DNA from: Tateyamaria omphalii
GTDB taxonomy: Bacteria > Pseudomonadota > Alphaproteobacteria > Rhodobacterales > Rhodobacteraceae
Direction: 5' to 3'
Length of the DNA: 64,000 nucleotides
Assembly: GCF_019802125.1 (NCBI RefSeq)
Contig: NZ_JAHVHT010000003.1
Span: 310,001 to 374,000, forward strand
Shown one piece after another: positions 53,039 to 62,148 of this stretch; the first letter of the stretch is position 1, and the number at the start of each line of letters is the position of its first letter. The notes below the pieces were generated by a model, which worked only from the letters and a program-made list of their open reading frames with translations, searched no databases and was not told where the DNA came from. The translations under genes were made by a program, and so were the position numbers.

Positions 53039-53494
53039 ATGATCAAGGAACTCAAGGGCTGGCACGTGCTTGCAATCTTCTGCACCGGTTTTGCCATCAT
53101 CATCAGCGTGAATCTCACGATGGCTTTTCAAGCGGTCAGCACCTTTCCGGGGCTGGAAACCAAGAACTCCTACATGGTCAGTCAGGTCTTTGACGAAGAG
53201 CGGGAGGCGCAAGAGGCGTTGGGCTGGGATGTCCGATTGGAAACCAACGGTGACATGTTGGCTCTGTATATCGACGACGACATAGGGCCGGTTGTTCCGA
53301 CCCTCAAGGCGGCCACGCTGGGCCGCGCCACTCATGTGGGCGAGGACATGATCCCTCTGTTCCGCCATGACGGAACGCGGTTTGTTGCAACCATTCCCGA
53401 ATTGGCACCGGGGAACTGGAACCTGCGTCTGGCCGCCGTGGCGCCTGATGGCACCGACTTCCGTCAACGCGTTGTGCTGCGGGTGCGTCAATGA
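53039..53494 (+). CDS. ccoH: Cytochrome cbb3 oxidase accessory protein CcoH (FixH)
   Basis: A 151-residue protein with one N-terminal membrane helix (GWHVLAIFCTGFAIIISVNLTMAF) and a periplasmic beta-rich domain, the FixH arrangement. It lies 3 bp after ccoG and overlaps ccoI by 4 bp. It is required for stable cbb3 assembly. Confidence 0.88.
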   Translation: MIKELKGWHVLAIFCTGFAIIISVNLTMAFQAVSTFPGLETKNSYMVSQVFDEEREAQEALGWDVRLETNGDMLALYIDDDIGPVVPTLKAATLGRATHVGEDMIPLFRHDGTRFVATIPELAPGNWNLRLAAVAPDGTDFRQRVVLRVRQ

Positions 53495-55623
53495 CGGTCG
53501 CATCCTGCCCCGGCTGCGTTGCCGCAGGTCCCGTTGCCGAAGGGGCCGGGCGTGACGCAGGCCTGCCCACGCACGAGCTGATCCTGCCCGGCATCCATTG
53601 CGCGGCTTGCATCCGCTCGGTCGAGGGGTTGCTGAACACCCGCACTGACATTGCCGCAGCCCGTGTGAACCTGAGCCGCAAGCGCGTCGCCATCACCGCT
53701 GAGCCCGGGCTGGACCCATCCCCGTGGATCGCGGCCCTGGCCGAGATCGGGTTCGAGGCGCATGAGGCCCGCGATGCGGGCCGTCATGCCCAGGACGATG
53801 GGCTGACCATGCGCCTTGGGGTTGCTGGCTTTGCCATGATGAATGTCATGTTGCTGTCCGTGGCCGTCTGGTCCGGCGCGACCGATGCAACGCGCGACTT
53901 TTTTCACTGGATTGCCGCCGCGATTTCGTTGCCGGCCGCTGTCTATTGCGCCCAACCGTTTTTCTGGTCGGCCTGGTCGGTCCTGCGTGTCCGACGTCTG
54001 AACATGGACGTGCCGATTTCGCTGGCGATCCTGCTGGCCTGTGGCCTGTCGCTTTACGAGACAACCCAGGGCGGGGAGCACGCATATTTTGATGCCGCGT
54101 TGTCCCTGACCTTCTTCCTTCTTGGCGGGCGGGTGTTGGAAAAACGTATGCGGCAGGCGGCACGCTCAGCGGCTGCGGATCTTGCCGCTTTGGAACCTTT
54201 GCGCGTCACGCGGTTGGAAGGCGACAAGCGTGTGACGGTGGCAGTCGATGAAGTGGCAGCGGGAGACACGCTTTGGCTTGCCGCCGGATCGCGGGTGCCT
54301 GTCGACGGTGTGCTGGATAGTACTGGCGCGCAGGTGGATCGCAGCGCGCTGACCGGCGAAAGCGACGAGATTGCCGTTGCACAGGGAGAAGCGCTGACCG
54401 CAGGGGAGGTCGTGTTGACTGGTCCGGTGACCATGCACACGACCGTGGCGGCCAAAGGGTCGACCCTGCGTCGTCTGATCCAGATCGCAGCACAGGCAGA
54501 GGGCGCGCGGAGCCGGTATACGAGCCTTGCTGACCGCGCAGGGGCGATCTATGCCCCGCTGGTCCATGGTTTGTCCTTCGCTGCCTTCGTGGGCTGGTCG
54601 GTTGCGACGGGGGATTGGTACAACGCGCTGAAGATCGCCATCGCCACGCTGATCATCACCTGCCCGTGTGCACTGGGGCTGGCCGTGCCTGCCGTGGCGA
54701 CGGTCGCCACAGGCCGCCTGTTCCGCATGGGGCTGTTGGTGAAGTCCGAAACCGCGCTGGAGCGGTTGGCGGAGGTAGATACCATCGTCCTCGACAAGAC
54801 CGGTACGCTTTCGGCAGCCGCTTTGGTTCCACCAGCTACCATGCAGGACGATGCGCGCAGTGTTCTGAAGGCGCTTGCACAAGCATCGGCACACCCGCTC
54901 AGCCGGTCGGTCCTGCCACTGTTTAAGAGTGTTACGCCTGCGAAGCTGGAACAGGTGTCGGAGCATCGTGGGAACGGTGTCTCTGGCGTTTGGCAAGGCA
55001 CAGAAGTCCGCTTTGGCAATGCGGCCTGGGCCGGTGTGGGGCAGGGGACTGTTTTGCGCATTGGTGATGTGCATCACTTGCTTGAGCGCCGGGAGCAGGT
55101 CTTTGACGACGCGGACGAGACGCTGGTGCGATTGCGCGCGATGGGGTTGGAAGTCCACATGCTGACAGGCGACAGCGCGCAGAACGCATCGCGCGTCGCT
55201 GCCGAACTGGGTGTGGACCATGTTCATGCCGAAGTAGATCCAGAAGCGAAGCAGGACCTGATAGAAGCGCTGCAAGCCGACGGGCGCAAAGTGGTCATGG
55301 TCGGCGACGGGTTGAATGACACGCTGGCCTTGACTCGCGCCTGGGCCTCCATGGCGCCGGGCAACGCGCTTGAAGCAAGCCAGAACGCCGCCGATGTGGT
55401 GCTTCTGGGTCAACACCTGTCTGGTATACCCGATGCCATCGGCATTGCCCGCAGCGCGCGGCGTCGGATTCTTGAGAACTTCGGGCTTGCGGCGTGCTAC
55501 AATGCTGTGGCGATCCCGCTGGCGCTGGCTGGCTTTGCCTCGCCCCTGATGGCGGCGCTGGCCATGTCCACCAGCTCGATCACGGTGACTGTCAACGCCC
55601 TTCGCACAAAGGCAAAAACATGA
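53491..55623 (+). CDS. ccoI: Copper-translocating P-type ATPase CcoI (FixI)
   Basis: A 710-residue P1B ATPase. The N-terminal HMA domain has GIHCAAC (Cys37, Cys40), the membrane CPC motif is C391-P-C393, and the phosphorylated Asp is D435 in DKTGT. TGES, MLTGD and MVGDGLNDTLAL are present. It exports copper for the CcoN binuclear centre. Overlaps of 4 bp link it to ccoH and ccoS. The extreme N-terminus has an additional CPGC pair, common in CcoI. Confidence 0.92.
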   Translation: MTVASCPGCVAAGPVAEGAGRDAGLPTHELILPGIHCAACIRSVEGLLNTRTDIAAARVNLSRKRVAITAEPGLDPSPWIAALAEIGFEAHEARDAGRHAQDDGLTMRLGVAGFAMMNVMLLSVAVWSGATDATRDFFHWIAAAISLPAAVYCAQPFFWSAWSVLRVRRLNMDVPISLAILLACGLSLYETTQGGEHAYFDAALSLTFFLLGGRVLEKRMRQAARSAAADLAALEPLRVTRLEGDKRVTVAVDEVAAGDTLWLAAGSRVPVDGVLDSTGAQVDRSALTGESDEIAVAQGEALTAGEVVLTGPVTMHTTVAAKGSTLRRLIQIAAQAEGARSRYTSLADRAGAIYAPLVHGLSFAAFVGWSVATGDWYNALKIAIATLIITCPCALGLAVPAVATVATGRLFRMGLLVKSETALERLAEVDTIVLDKTGTLSAAALVPPATMQDDARSVLKALAQASAHPLSRSVLPLFKSVTPAKLEQVSEHRGNGVSGVWQGTEVRFGNAAWAGVGQGTVLRIGDVHHLLERREQVFDDADETLVRLRAMGLEVHMLTGDSAQNASRVAAELGVDHVHAEVDPEAKQDLIEALQADGRKVVMVGDGLNDTLALTRAWASMAPGNALEASQNAADVVLLGQHLSGIPDAIGIARSARRRILENFGLAACYNAVAIPLALAGFASPLMAALAMSTSSITVTVNALRTKAKT

Positions 55624-55760
55624 ACGTGCTTGTCATACTTGTTCCGTGTTCGTTGATCCTGGGTCTTGGGGCGCTTGTCGCCTTTGTCTGGACGCTGAAA
55701 AACGACCAGTATTCAGATCCCGATGGAGACGCACATCGCATCCTCCTGGATGACGACTAG
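55620..55760 (+). CDS. ccoS: Cytochrome cbb3 oxidase maturation protein CcoS
   Basis: 46 residues with one helix (VLVILVPCSLILGLGALVAFVWTL) followed by the CcoS signature KNDQYSDPDGDAHRIL. The ATG overlaps the ccoI stop by 4 bp. It is needed for cofactor insertion in cbb3 oxidases. Its TAG stop overlaps the TAG of the convergent BKACE gene in CTAG (55757-55760). Confidence 0.9.
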   Translation: MNVLVILVPCSLILGLGALVAFVWTLKNDQYSDPDGDAHRILLDDD

Positions 55761-56722
55761 AACGCGACCTTGTCGCCGCCCTTGAGGTCGAGCATCTCGC
55801 GGGCCTCGTCCGGGGTGGCGACTTCGCATCCGAGGTCTTCGATGATCCGGCGAATTTTGGTGACCTGCTGGGCATTGTTTTTGGCAAGTTGCCCGCGGCT
55901 GATGAACAGGCTGTCCTCCAGCCCCACGCGGACATTGCCGCCCATCTGGCTGGCCGTTGTTGCCAGCGGCATCTGCGCCGCCCCGGCGCCGAGCACCGAC
56001 CAGCGGTAGTCGGTGCCGAACAGGCGGTCCGCGGTACGTTTCATGAAGATCAGGTTGTCTACCTCGGCCCCGATCCCGCCCAGCACGCCGAACACGAACT
56101 GCAGGAAGATAGGGGCTTTGAACAGACCTATCTCCATGCAGTGTTTCAGGTTGTAGAGATGGCCCACGTCGTAGCACTCGTGCTCGAACTTGACGTTATG
56201 CGGCGCGAGCGCGGTCGCGGCTTGCTTGATGTCGGCGAACGTATTTCGAAAAATGTTGGCTTCCGACCCGGCGATATAGTCCTTTTCCCAATCGTGTTTC
56301 CACGTGTCGTAGCGATCGGCGAGCAGGTGGAACGCAAAGTTCATCGACCCCATGTTGAGCGAACACATCTCCGGGCTAAAGCGTAGGGCTGCCTGAATGC
56401 GCTCTTCGATCCGCATGGTCGGTGCGCCGCCCGTAGTGATGTTCAGAACGGCATCCGTCGATTGCTTCACCCGTGAGAGGATGCCGCTGTAGTGATCCGG
56501 ATCGACCGACGGACGGCCATCCTCAGGATCACGTGTATGCAGGTGGAGGATTGCCGCACCTGCATCGGCGGCGGCGATGGCGTGCTCTGCGATCGCGTTG
56601 TGTGTTGCGGGTAGGTGGTCGGACATGGTTGGCGTGTGGATGGCCCCGGTGACCGCGCACGTGATGATTGTCTTTTGCTTGGCTATCTTTGGGTCCTCCG
56701 GTTCAATCGGCCCGCCGCGCAA
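55757..56722 (-). CDS. Beta-keto acid cleavage enzyme (BKACE/Kce, DUF849) family
   Basis: A 321-residue TIM-barrel protein. The zinc-binding pair in ILHLHTRDP, ITTGG near 93, LNMGSMNF, the Glu-rich HECYDVGH and the C-terminal GNVRVGLEDSLFI are family hallmarks. BKACE enzymes condense a beta-keto acid with acetyl-CoA to give acetoacetate and a CoA ester. 3-Keto-5-aminohexanoate and dehydrocarnitine are known substrates. The substrate here is not readable. It stands alone, convergent with ccoS and unrelated to the respiratory genes. Confidence 0.85.
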   Translation of the reverse strand: MRGGPIEPEDPKIAKQKTIITCAVTGAIHTPTMSDHLPATHNAIAEHAIAAADAGAAILHLHTRDPEDGRPSVDPDHYSGILSRVKQSTDAVLNITTGGAPTMRIEERIQAALRFSPEMCSLNMGSMNFAFHLLADRYDTWKHDWEKDYIAGSEANIFRNTFADIKQAATALAPHNVKFEHECYDVGHLYNLKHCMEIGLFKAPIFLQFVFGVLGGIGAEVDNLIFMKRTADRLFGTDYRWSVLGAGAAQMPLATTASQMGGNVRVGLEDSLFISRGQLAKNNAQQVTKIRRIIEDLGCEVATPDEAREMLDLKGGDKVAF

Positions 56723-56971
56723 CCTGTGCGATTGGGACCAATGTCTTGCTGTTCACTGATCCAGGCTGCTTTGGACGCGCCAAGTAAGTGCACGATGACA
56801 ACCCGGTCCGCATGCATCAAGCCTTGGACAACTGCTTTCAGTGCAGTTCGGAGGAGTATTTGCGCATTCAAATGGGTTTTCGTGACAGCGGTGTCGCGCT
56901 GCCAAGTTGGCCGATTGTTCCAACTGGGCACGCTCAAACTCATGGCTGAGGCGCGAATGTCTGAACTGTTT

Positions 56972-57047
56972 TGGTGCCGCTGAAGGGACTCGAACCCCCG
57001 ACCCCATCATTACGAATGACGTGCTCTACCAGCTGAGCTACAGCGGC
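56972..57047 (-). tRNA. tRNA-Thr (anticodon CGT)
   Basis: A 76-nt cloverleaf on the minus strand. The acceptor is GCCGCTG/CAGCGGC with discriminator A and encoded CCA. The D arm is GCTCAGCTGGTAGAGC. The anticodon stem is CGTCA/TGATG with loop TTCGTAA, giving anticodon CGT (codon ACG, Thr). The T arm contains GGTTCGAGTCC. The genes on both sides are not related to translation. Confidence 0.93.
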
Positions 57048-57115
57048 CTGAGCGCGCGTTATACTGAATGCCGGGCGCAGGGCAAGTGTCATGCGACCGA
57101 AAATGAAGCAGCCGT

Positions 57116-57132
57116 CTTAAGGCGCCCTTAAG
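57116..57132. other. Small perfect hairpin before the PilJ-like gene
   Basis: CTTAAGG (57116-57122) and CCTTAAG (57126-57132) surround a 3-nt CGC loop, followed on the plus strand by CCCCTTTG. It is 46 bp upstream of the GTG start and about 70 bp upstream of the tRNA 5' end on the other strand. It may be a regulator site or a small hairpin; its role is not clear. Confidence 0.35.
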
Positions 57133-57177
57133 CCCCTTTGCCTTATCCGATGATGCAGAGCAGGCTTGGAGTAAGGC

Positions 57178-57969
57178 GTGAAATTTCCGGTTCATCTGAT
57201 CATGATGCTGCCGTTGGCGTTCGCTGTCTGTGGACCGGCGTCAGGTGCGGATCGTGTGACTGTCAGGGATTGGGCAGACCAGGCGGTGCTGGTGCACCGC
57301 GTGACCAAATCCGTTTGCCTGCTGTTTGTTGGAGCGAGCACCTCGGTTCACTTGGATGATGTCGCGGAGTCCTCCGCCCGCCTCATGGCGCGGTCAGGAA
57401 CTCTCGGAGTTGTTGGAGCCGTGGACCTGGCATTGGCGCAAGACGTGGCGACCATTACGCGATCCGCTCGACAAATCGCGGCGGGTGATCGCCACACCGT
57501 GGCGGTATCTCTCATGCTTCGGACAAATCCGGTACTTTCATCCAGATACCGGCAAAAGCGCGAGAATGCGCCGGCCAGTGTTGGGTCGGAATTTCGCGGG
57601 TCTTATGCGCTTGTTCAGGAACTGCGGGTGCTGTCGCAGAAGTTCCAGCGGGACCTGTGCCTGTTCTTGACCGAGCTTGCCCCGGACGATGCACACCATG
57701 CGCTGGCAGATGATATCGTACGCTTTGATCAAGCCATTGAACAGTTGATCAGCGGTGATACTGCTGCTGGGCTGGCCGCCGCGCCCAACATTCATATCAA
57801 GGTCGGACTGAGGAAAGTTGCGGCCAAGTGGGCAACATTGAAACCCATTCTGTTGACGGCGGCGGATGGCGATATGCCGGACCCGCGCGATGTCCAGCTT
57901 GCGTCGGTATTGGGCGACGCCATGCTCACAAACTTCGATGACGTATCTGACCGGTTTCAGGCCCTGTGA
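57178..57969 (+). CDS. Secreted protein with PilJ-type (type IV pili chemotaxis transducer N-terminal) domains
   Basis: A 263-residue protein starting at a GTG, with a signal peptide (MKFPVHLIMMLPLAFAVCGPASG). The mature part is predicted helical. Two segments resemble the PilJ-domain repeat: VLVHRVTKSVCLLFVGAS near 40-57 and ELRVLSQKFQRDLCLFLTEL near 146-165, each followed by a helix ending in DD-rich turns. No membrane helix or signalling domain follows, so it is a free periplasmic sensor-type domain. The assignment rests on pattern only. There is no SD as strong as its neighbours. Confidence 0.55.
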   Translation: MKFPVHLIMMLPLAFAVCGPASGADRVTVRDWADQAVLVHRVTKSVCLLFVGASTSVHLDDVAESSARLMARSGTLGVVGAVDLALAQDVATITRSARQIAAGDRHTVAVSLMLRTNPVLSSRYRQKRENAPASVGSEFRGSYALVQELRVLSQKFQRDLCLFLTELAPDDAHHALADDIVRFDQAIEQLISGDTAAGLAAAPNIHIKVGLRKVAAKWATLKPILLTAADGDMPDPRDVQLASVLGDAMLTNFDDVSDRFQAL

Positions 57970-57972
57970 GGT

Positions 57973-60900
57973 CTAGCCCTGCAAAGCTTTGACGCCTACG
58001 TCACCTTGCGCCTGCTCTCGAATGGCGAGGGCCGCTGCGTACGCGCCAGCTGCCGTGGTGAAGTAAGGGATCTTGTCATAGAGCGCGATGGAGCGGATCG
58101 ACTTGCTGTCCTCCACCGCCTGCGCGCCTTCCGTCGTGTTGAAGACAAGCTGTATGCCATTGTCCTTCATCATGTCGGTCACGTCCGGGCGCCCTTCATA
58201 GACCTTGTTCACCACGCCACAGGGCACACCGTTTTCTTCGAGCCATGCGGCTGTCCCCCGAGTTCCAACGGAGCTGAACCCAAGGCCGTGGAGGATCCGC
58301 GCCGCTTCCAGCATCTGGGGTGTCTTGTCCATGTCTTTGATCGAGATGAAGGTGCAGCCTGCATCCGGCAGCACCATGCCAGCACCCATCTGCGCCTTGA
58401 GAAAGGCTCGGGCAAATGTGCGATCCCAGCCCATGACCTCGCCCGTTGAGCGCATCTCGGGGCCAAGAATGGTATCGACGCCCGGGAACCGGGCAAAGGG
58501 AAGCACGGCCTCCTTGACCGAGAACCAAGGCATGTTCGGGTCTGCCAGTGTCATCGGATCTGCCAGTGGCAGAACGCTGTCATAACTGGCATCTGCGTCA
58601 TATGCGGGGCGTTGCGGGAAGTTCGACAGCGGCTCACCTGCCATGACGCGTGCAGCTATGGATGCGATGGCGCTGTCTGTGGATTTTGCCACGAAAGGTA
58701 CGGTGCGCGATGCACGCGGGTTCACTTCGATCAGGAAGATGTCCTCATCCTTGATTGCGAATTGCACGTTCATAAGCCCAACCACGTTCAGTGCTTTGGC
58801 CAGCGCATGGGTTTGCTTCTCGATCTCGGCAATCACATTGGTCGAAAGGGAGTAGGGGGGCAGGGAACATGCGCTGTCGCCCGAATGCACGCCAGCCTCT
58901 TCAATGTGCTGCATGATGCCTGCAACATGCACGTTTGTGCCGTCACACAAGGCGTCGACATCCAGTTCGACCGCGCCTGCTAGGTAGCTGTCGAGCAGAA
59001 CCGGACTGTCGCCAGAGACGACCACAGCCTCGGAGATGTAGCGCTCCAGGCTTGCCTGATCGCGCACGATTTCCATGGCACGACCGCCCAGGACATAGGA
59101 GGGGCGGATAACCAGCGGGAATCCGATATCACCTGCGATTTCAAGAGCTTCTGCATCGGAATGCGCAATTCCGTTCTTGGGCTGTTTCAAACCCAGATCG
59201 TTGACCAGCGCCTGGAACCGCTCACGATCCTCTGCCAGGTCGATCGCGTCGGGCGTGGTGCCCAGTATCGGAATGCCTGCATCCTCAAGCGCGTTCGCCA
59301 GTTTGAGCGGTGTTTGTCCGCCGAACTGTACGATGACGCCGTGCAATGTGCCGTTGTCCTGTTCCACCCGCAGGATTTCCATGACGTGTTCAAAGGTCAG
59401 CGGCTCGAAATACAAGCGGTCCGAGGTGTCGTAGTCGGTCGAGACCGTCTCGGGGTTGCAGTTGACCATGATGGTTTCGTAGCCCGCATCCGTCAGCGCA
59501 AAGCAGGCGTGACAGCAGCAGTAGTCGAACTCGATCCCTTGGCCGATCCGGTTGGGACCACCCCCTAGAATGACCACTTTTTTGCGCTCGGATGGGCGTG
59601 CCTCGCACTCGACCGCGCCGAAGACTGGCGTTTCGTATGTCGAGTACATGTACGGCGTTTGGGCTTCGAACTCGGCGGCGCAAGTGTCGATCCGTTTGAA
59701 CACGGCGCGTACGCCCAGATTTTCGCGCGCCCGGCGCACCTGCGCTTCGTCTCGTCCGGTCAGTTGGCCCAGCCGCGCATCGGTAAAGCCCATCATCTTG
59801 AGCGCGCGTAAACCTTCTTCGGTCACCGGCAGACCGGTGTCGCGCATCTGTGCTTCTGCGTCGACGATTTCGCGAATGCGGGCAAGAAACCAGGGGTCGA
59901 ATTTGGTCGCGGCGAAAATGTCGTCATCGCTCAGCCCATGACGCATGGCTTGCGCGATCAGACGCAACCGATCCGGGGTCTGGGCGGAAATGGCTTTGAC
60001 CACTGCCGCCTTGTCCGGTGCGCCGGGGATGTCGATGTCATCCAGACCTACAAGACCGGATTCCATTGACGCCATCGCCTTCTGCAGCGACTCGTGGAAG
60101 GTGCGGCCAATCGCCATGACCTCGCCCACTGATTTCATCGCCGTAGTCAGCGATGCTTCGGAGCCAGGGAATTTTTCGAACGCAAATTTCGGGATCTTTG
60201 TGACGACATAGTCGATTGTCGGCTCGAAGGACGCTGGTGTCACCTTGGTGATGTCGTTGTCGAGTTCATCCAGCGTGTAACCAACGGCCAGCTTGGCCGC
60301 GATCTTGGCAATCGGGAAACCCGTGGCCTTTGATGCAAGGGCCGAGGACCGCGATACGCGCGGGTTCATCTCGATCACGACCATGCGCCCGTCTTCGGGA
60401 TTAATCGCCCACTGCACATTCGATCCGCCGGTTTCCACGCCGATCTCGCGCAGTACCGCGATCGAGTGGTTGCGCATGATCTGGTATTCTTTGTCGGTCA
60501 GCGTCAGGGCAGGGGCCACGGTGATGGAATCGCCGGTGTGCACGCCCATCGGGTCCACGTTTTCGATGGAACAGACGATGATGGCGTTGTCGGCGGTGTC
60601 GCGCACCACCTCCATCTCGTACTCTTTCCAGCCCAGAAGGCTTTCATCGACCAGGATTTGCCCGACCGGAGAGGCGTCCATGCCCGACCGGCAGATCGCT
60701 TCGTAGTCATCGCGGTTGTACGCCACACCGCCGCCCGTGCCGCCAAGGGTAAAGGCGGGGCGGATGATCGCCGGCAGGCCAATCTCTTCCAGCGTTTCGA
60801 GTGCGATGGCGACGCCTGCACTCAGGTCCTTGTTGCCGTTGTCGTCCTTGGGTGCGGTCACGATGGCGGCACGCGGGTTTTCGATTCCCAGCCGGTCCAT

Positions 60901-61305
60901 CGCCTCGCGGAACAGCTTGCGGTCCTCCGCCATCTCAATGGCGTCGCGCTTCGCGCCGATCATTTCGACCCCGAACTTGTCCAGCACACCCATTTCTTCG
61001 AGCGCGAGGGAGGTGTTGAGGCCGGTCTGCCCACCCATCGTGGGCAACAGCGCATCAGGGCGTTCTTTCTCGATGATCTTGGCAACGACTTCGGGCGTGA
61101 TCGGCTCGATATAGGTGGCGTCGGCAAGGCCCGGGTCGGTCATGATGGTGGCCGGGTTCGAGTTGACCAGGATCACCCGGTATCCTTCTTCCCGTAGTGC
61201 CTTGCAGGCTTGCGCGCCTGAGTAGTCAAACTCGCATGCTTGCCCGATCACAATGGGACCCGCGCCGATGATCATGATCGACTTGATGTCGGTACGCTTT
61301 GGCAT
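57973..61305 (-). CDS. carB: Carbamoyl-phosphate synthase large subunit CarB
   Basis: A 1110-residue enzyme making carbamoyl phosphate for arginine and pyrimidines. N-terminal [30 protein letters not shown] is diagnostic. Two homologous ATP-grasp halves follow (first [10 protein letters not shown] region; second [23 protein letters not shown] start near 565). The C-terminal MGS-like allosteric domain is in the last about 130 residues. The start at 61305 is the conserved one; an in-frame extension upstream is unlike CarB. CarA is not adjacent in the window. Its stop is 3 bp from the convergent PilJ-like gene. Confidence 0.95.
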   Translation of the reverse strand: MPKRTDIKSIMIIGAGPIVIGQACEFDYSGAQACKALREEGYRVILVNSNPATIMTDPGLADATYIEPITPEVVAKIIEKERPDALLPTMGGQTGLNTSLALEEMGVLDKFGVEMIGAKRDAIEMAEDRKLFREAMDRLGIENPRAAIVTAPKDDNGNKDLSAGVAIALETLEEIGLPAIIRPAFTLGGTGGGVAYNRDDYEAICRSGMDASPVGQILVDESLLGWKEYEMEVVRDTADNAIIVCSIENVDPMGVHTGDSITVAPALTLTDKEYQIMRNHSIAVLREIGVETGGSNVQWAINPEDGRMVVIEMNPRVSRSSALASKATGFPIAKIAAKLAVGYTLDELDNDITKVTPASFEPTIDYVVTKIPKFAFEKFPGSEASLTTAMKSVGEVMAIGRTFHESLQKAMASMESGLVGLDDIDIPGAPDKAAVVKAISAQTPDRLRLIAQAMRHGLSDDDIFAATKFDPWFLARIREIVDAEAQMRDTGLPVTEEGLRALKMMGFTDARLGQLTGRDEAQVRRARENLGVRAVFKRIDTCAAEFEAQTPYMYSTYETPVFGAVECEARPSERKKVVILGGGPNRIGQGIEFDYCCCHACFALTDAGYETIMVNCNPETVSTDYDTSDRLYFEPLTFEHVMEILRVEQDNGTLHGVIVQFGGQTPLKLANALEDAGIPILGTTPDAIDLAEDRERFQALVNDLGLKQPKNGIAHSDAEALEIAGDIGFPLVIRPSYVLGGRAMEIVRDQASLERYISEAVVVSGDSPVLLDSYLAGAVELDVDALCDGTNVHVAGIMQHIEEAGVHSGDSACSLPPYSLSTNVIAEIEKQTHALAKALNVVGLMNVQFAIKDEDIFLIEVNPRASRTVPFVAKSTDSAIASIAARVMAGEPLSNFPQRPAYDADASYDSVLPLADPMTLADPNMPWFSVKEAVLPFARFPGVDTILGPEMRSTGEVMGWDRTFARAFLKAQMGAGMVLPDAGCTFISIKDMDKTPQMLEAARILHGLGFSSVGTRGTAAWLEENGVPCGVVNKVYEGRPDVTDMMKDNGIQLVFNTTEGAQAVEDSKSIRSIALYDKIPYFTTAAGAYAAALAIREQAQGDVGVKALQG

Positions 61306-61476
61306 CGTGGCCCCCCAAATATGCAAATTGTCCTGCCTTATAGGGATGGCGAACAAAGGTGCAAGAGGGTGCAGGCATGCGTTCGTTAAAAAGCGCGCGG
61401 GGTGGTGGAACTCTTTGGCCGGCGCAACAGTTTCCGGGATGTGCGCGGCCACAATCACTCACAAGGGAAAACAGAT

Positions 61477-62148
61477 ATGTCCTATTCTGCACTGCTTTTG
61501 GGTTCTATCGGCGTTTTGGCGGAAACGTCCGACATGCAGCGGCGCGCCTTTAACACCGCGTTCGAGATGAATGAAATGGACTGGCACTGGGATGAAGAGG
61601 CGTATCGCGCCTTGCTGGAAGTGCCTGGCGGGAAGGCCCGCTTGAACTACTATGCAAAGGCCCAGTCGGTCGAAGTTGATATCGACGCGATTTACGAAGC
61701 GAAGCTGGAAGTCTTCGAAACCGTGCTGGCCGACGGCGTGGATCTGCGCCCCGGCATCGCCGATCTGATCGCTGAGGCACAAACCCAGAAGATGAAAATC
61801 GGGTTCGTCACCGCAACTGATCCACGTCAGGTCGCAGCGCTTCTCAAGGGGCTGCAATCTACGGTTGACCCGTCCATATTCGACTTCATCGGCGACAGGA
61901 CAATCGCGGCCCGCACCAAACCTGCGCCCGATATCTACAATGAGGCTTTGCGCCAATTGGATGTCACGGCAGGTGACGCGCTTGCCATCGAAGACATGCC
62001 GGAAAGTGCGCAAGCGGCGGTCGCGGCGGGCATTCGTACCTTGGCCTATCCGGGTGAGCCGGCGCGCAACCGGTCGTTTGGTGACGCGGTTGAAGTCATA
62101 GACTTTCCGCATGCCTCACTTCTGCGCGGTGCCGCTGTCGCGGCCTAG
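61477..62148 (+). CDS. HAD-superfamily protein lacking the catalytic aspartates
   Basis: A 223-residue CbbY/beta-phosphoglucomutase-like HAD fold with an alpha-helical cap. Motif II (GFVTATD), motif III Lys (TKPAPDIYNEAL) and motif IV (AIEDMPES) are present. Motif I, normally DxDGxLxDT, reads LLLGSIGVLAET: the nucleophile Asp is Gly9 and the acid/base Asp is Ile11. Normal phosphatase chemistry is therefore not expected. It is divergent from carB and overlaps the convergent methyltransferase gene at the stop (CTAG). Confidence 0.82.
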   Translation: MSYSALLLGSIGVLAETSDMQRRAFNTAFEMNEMDWHWDEEAYRALLEVPGGKARLNYYAKAQSVEVDIDAIYEAKLEVFETVLADGVDLRPGIADLIAEAQTQKMKIGFVTATDPRQVAALLKGLQSTVDPSIFDFIGDRTIAARTKPAPDIYNEALRQLDVTAGDALAIEDMPESAQAAVAAGIRTLAYPGEPARNRSFGDAVEVIDFPHASLLRGAAVAA

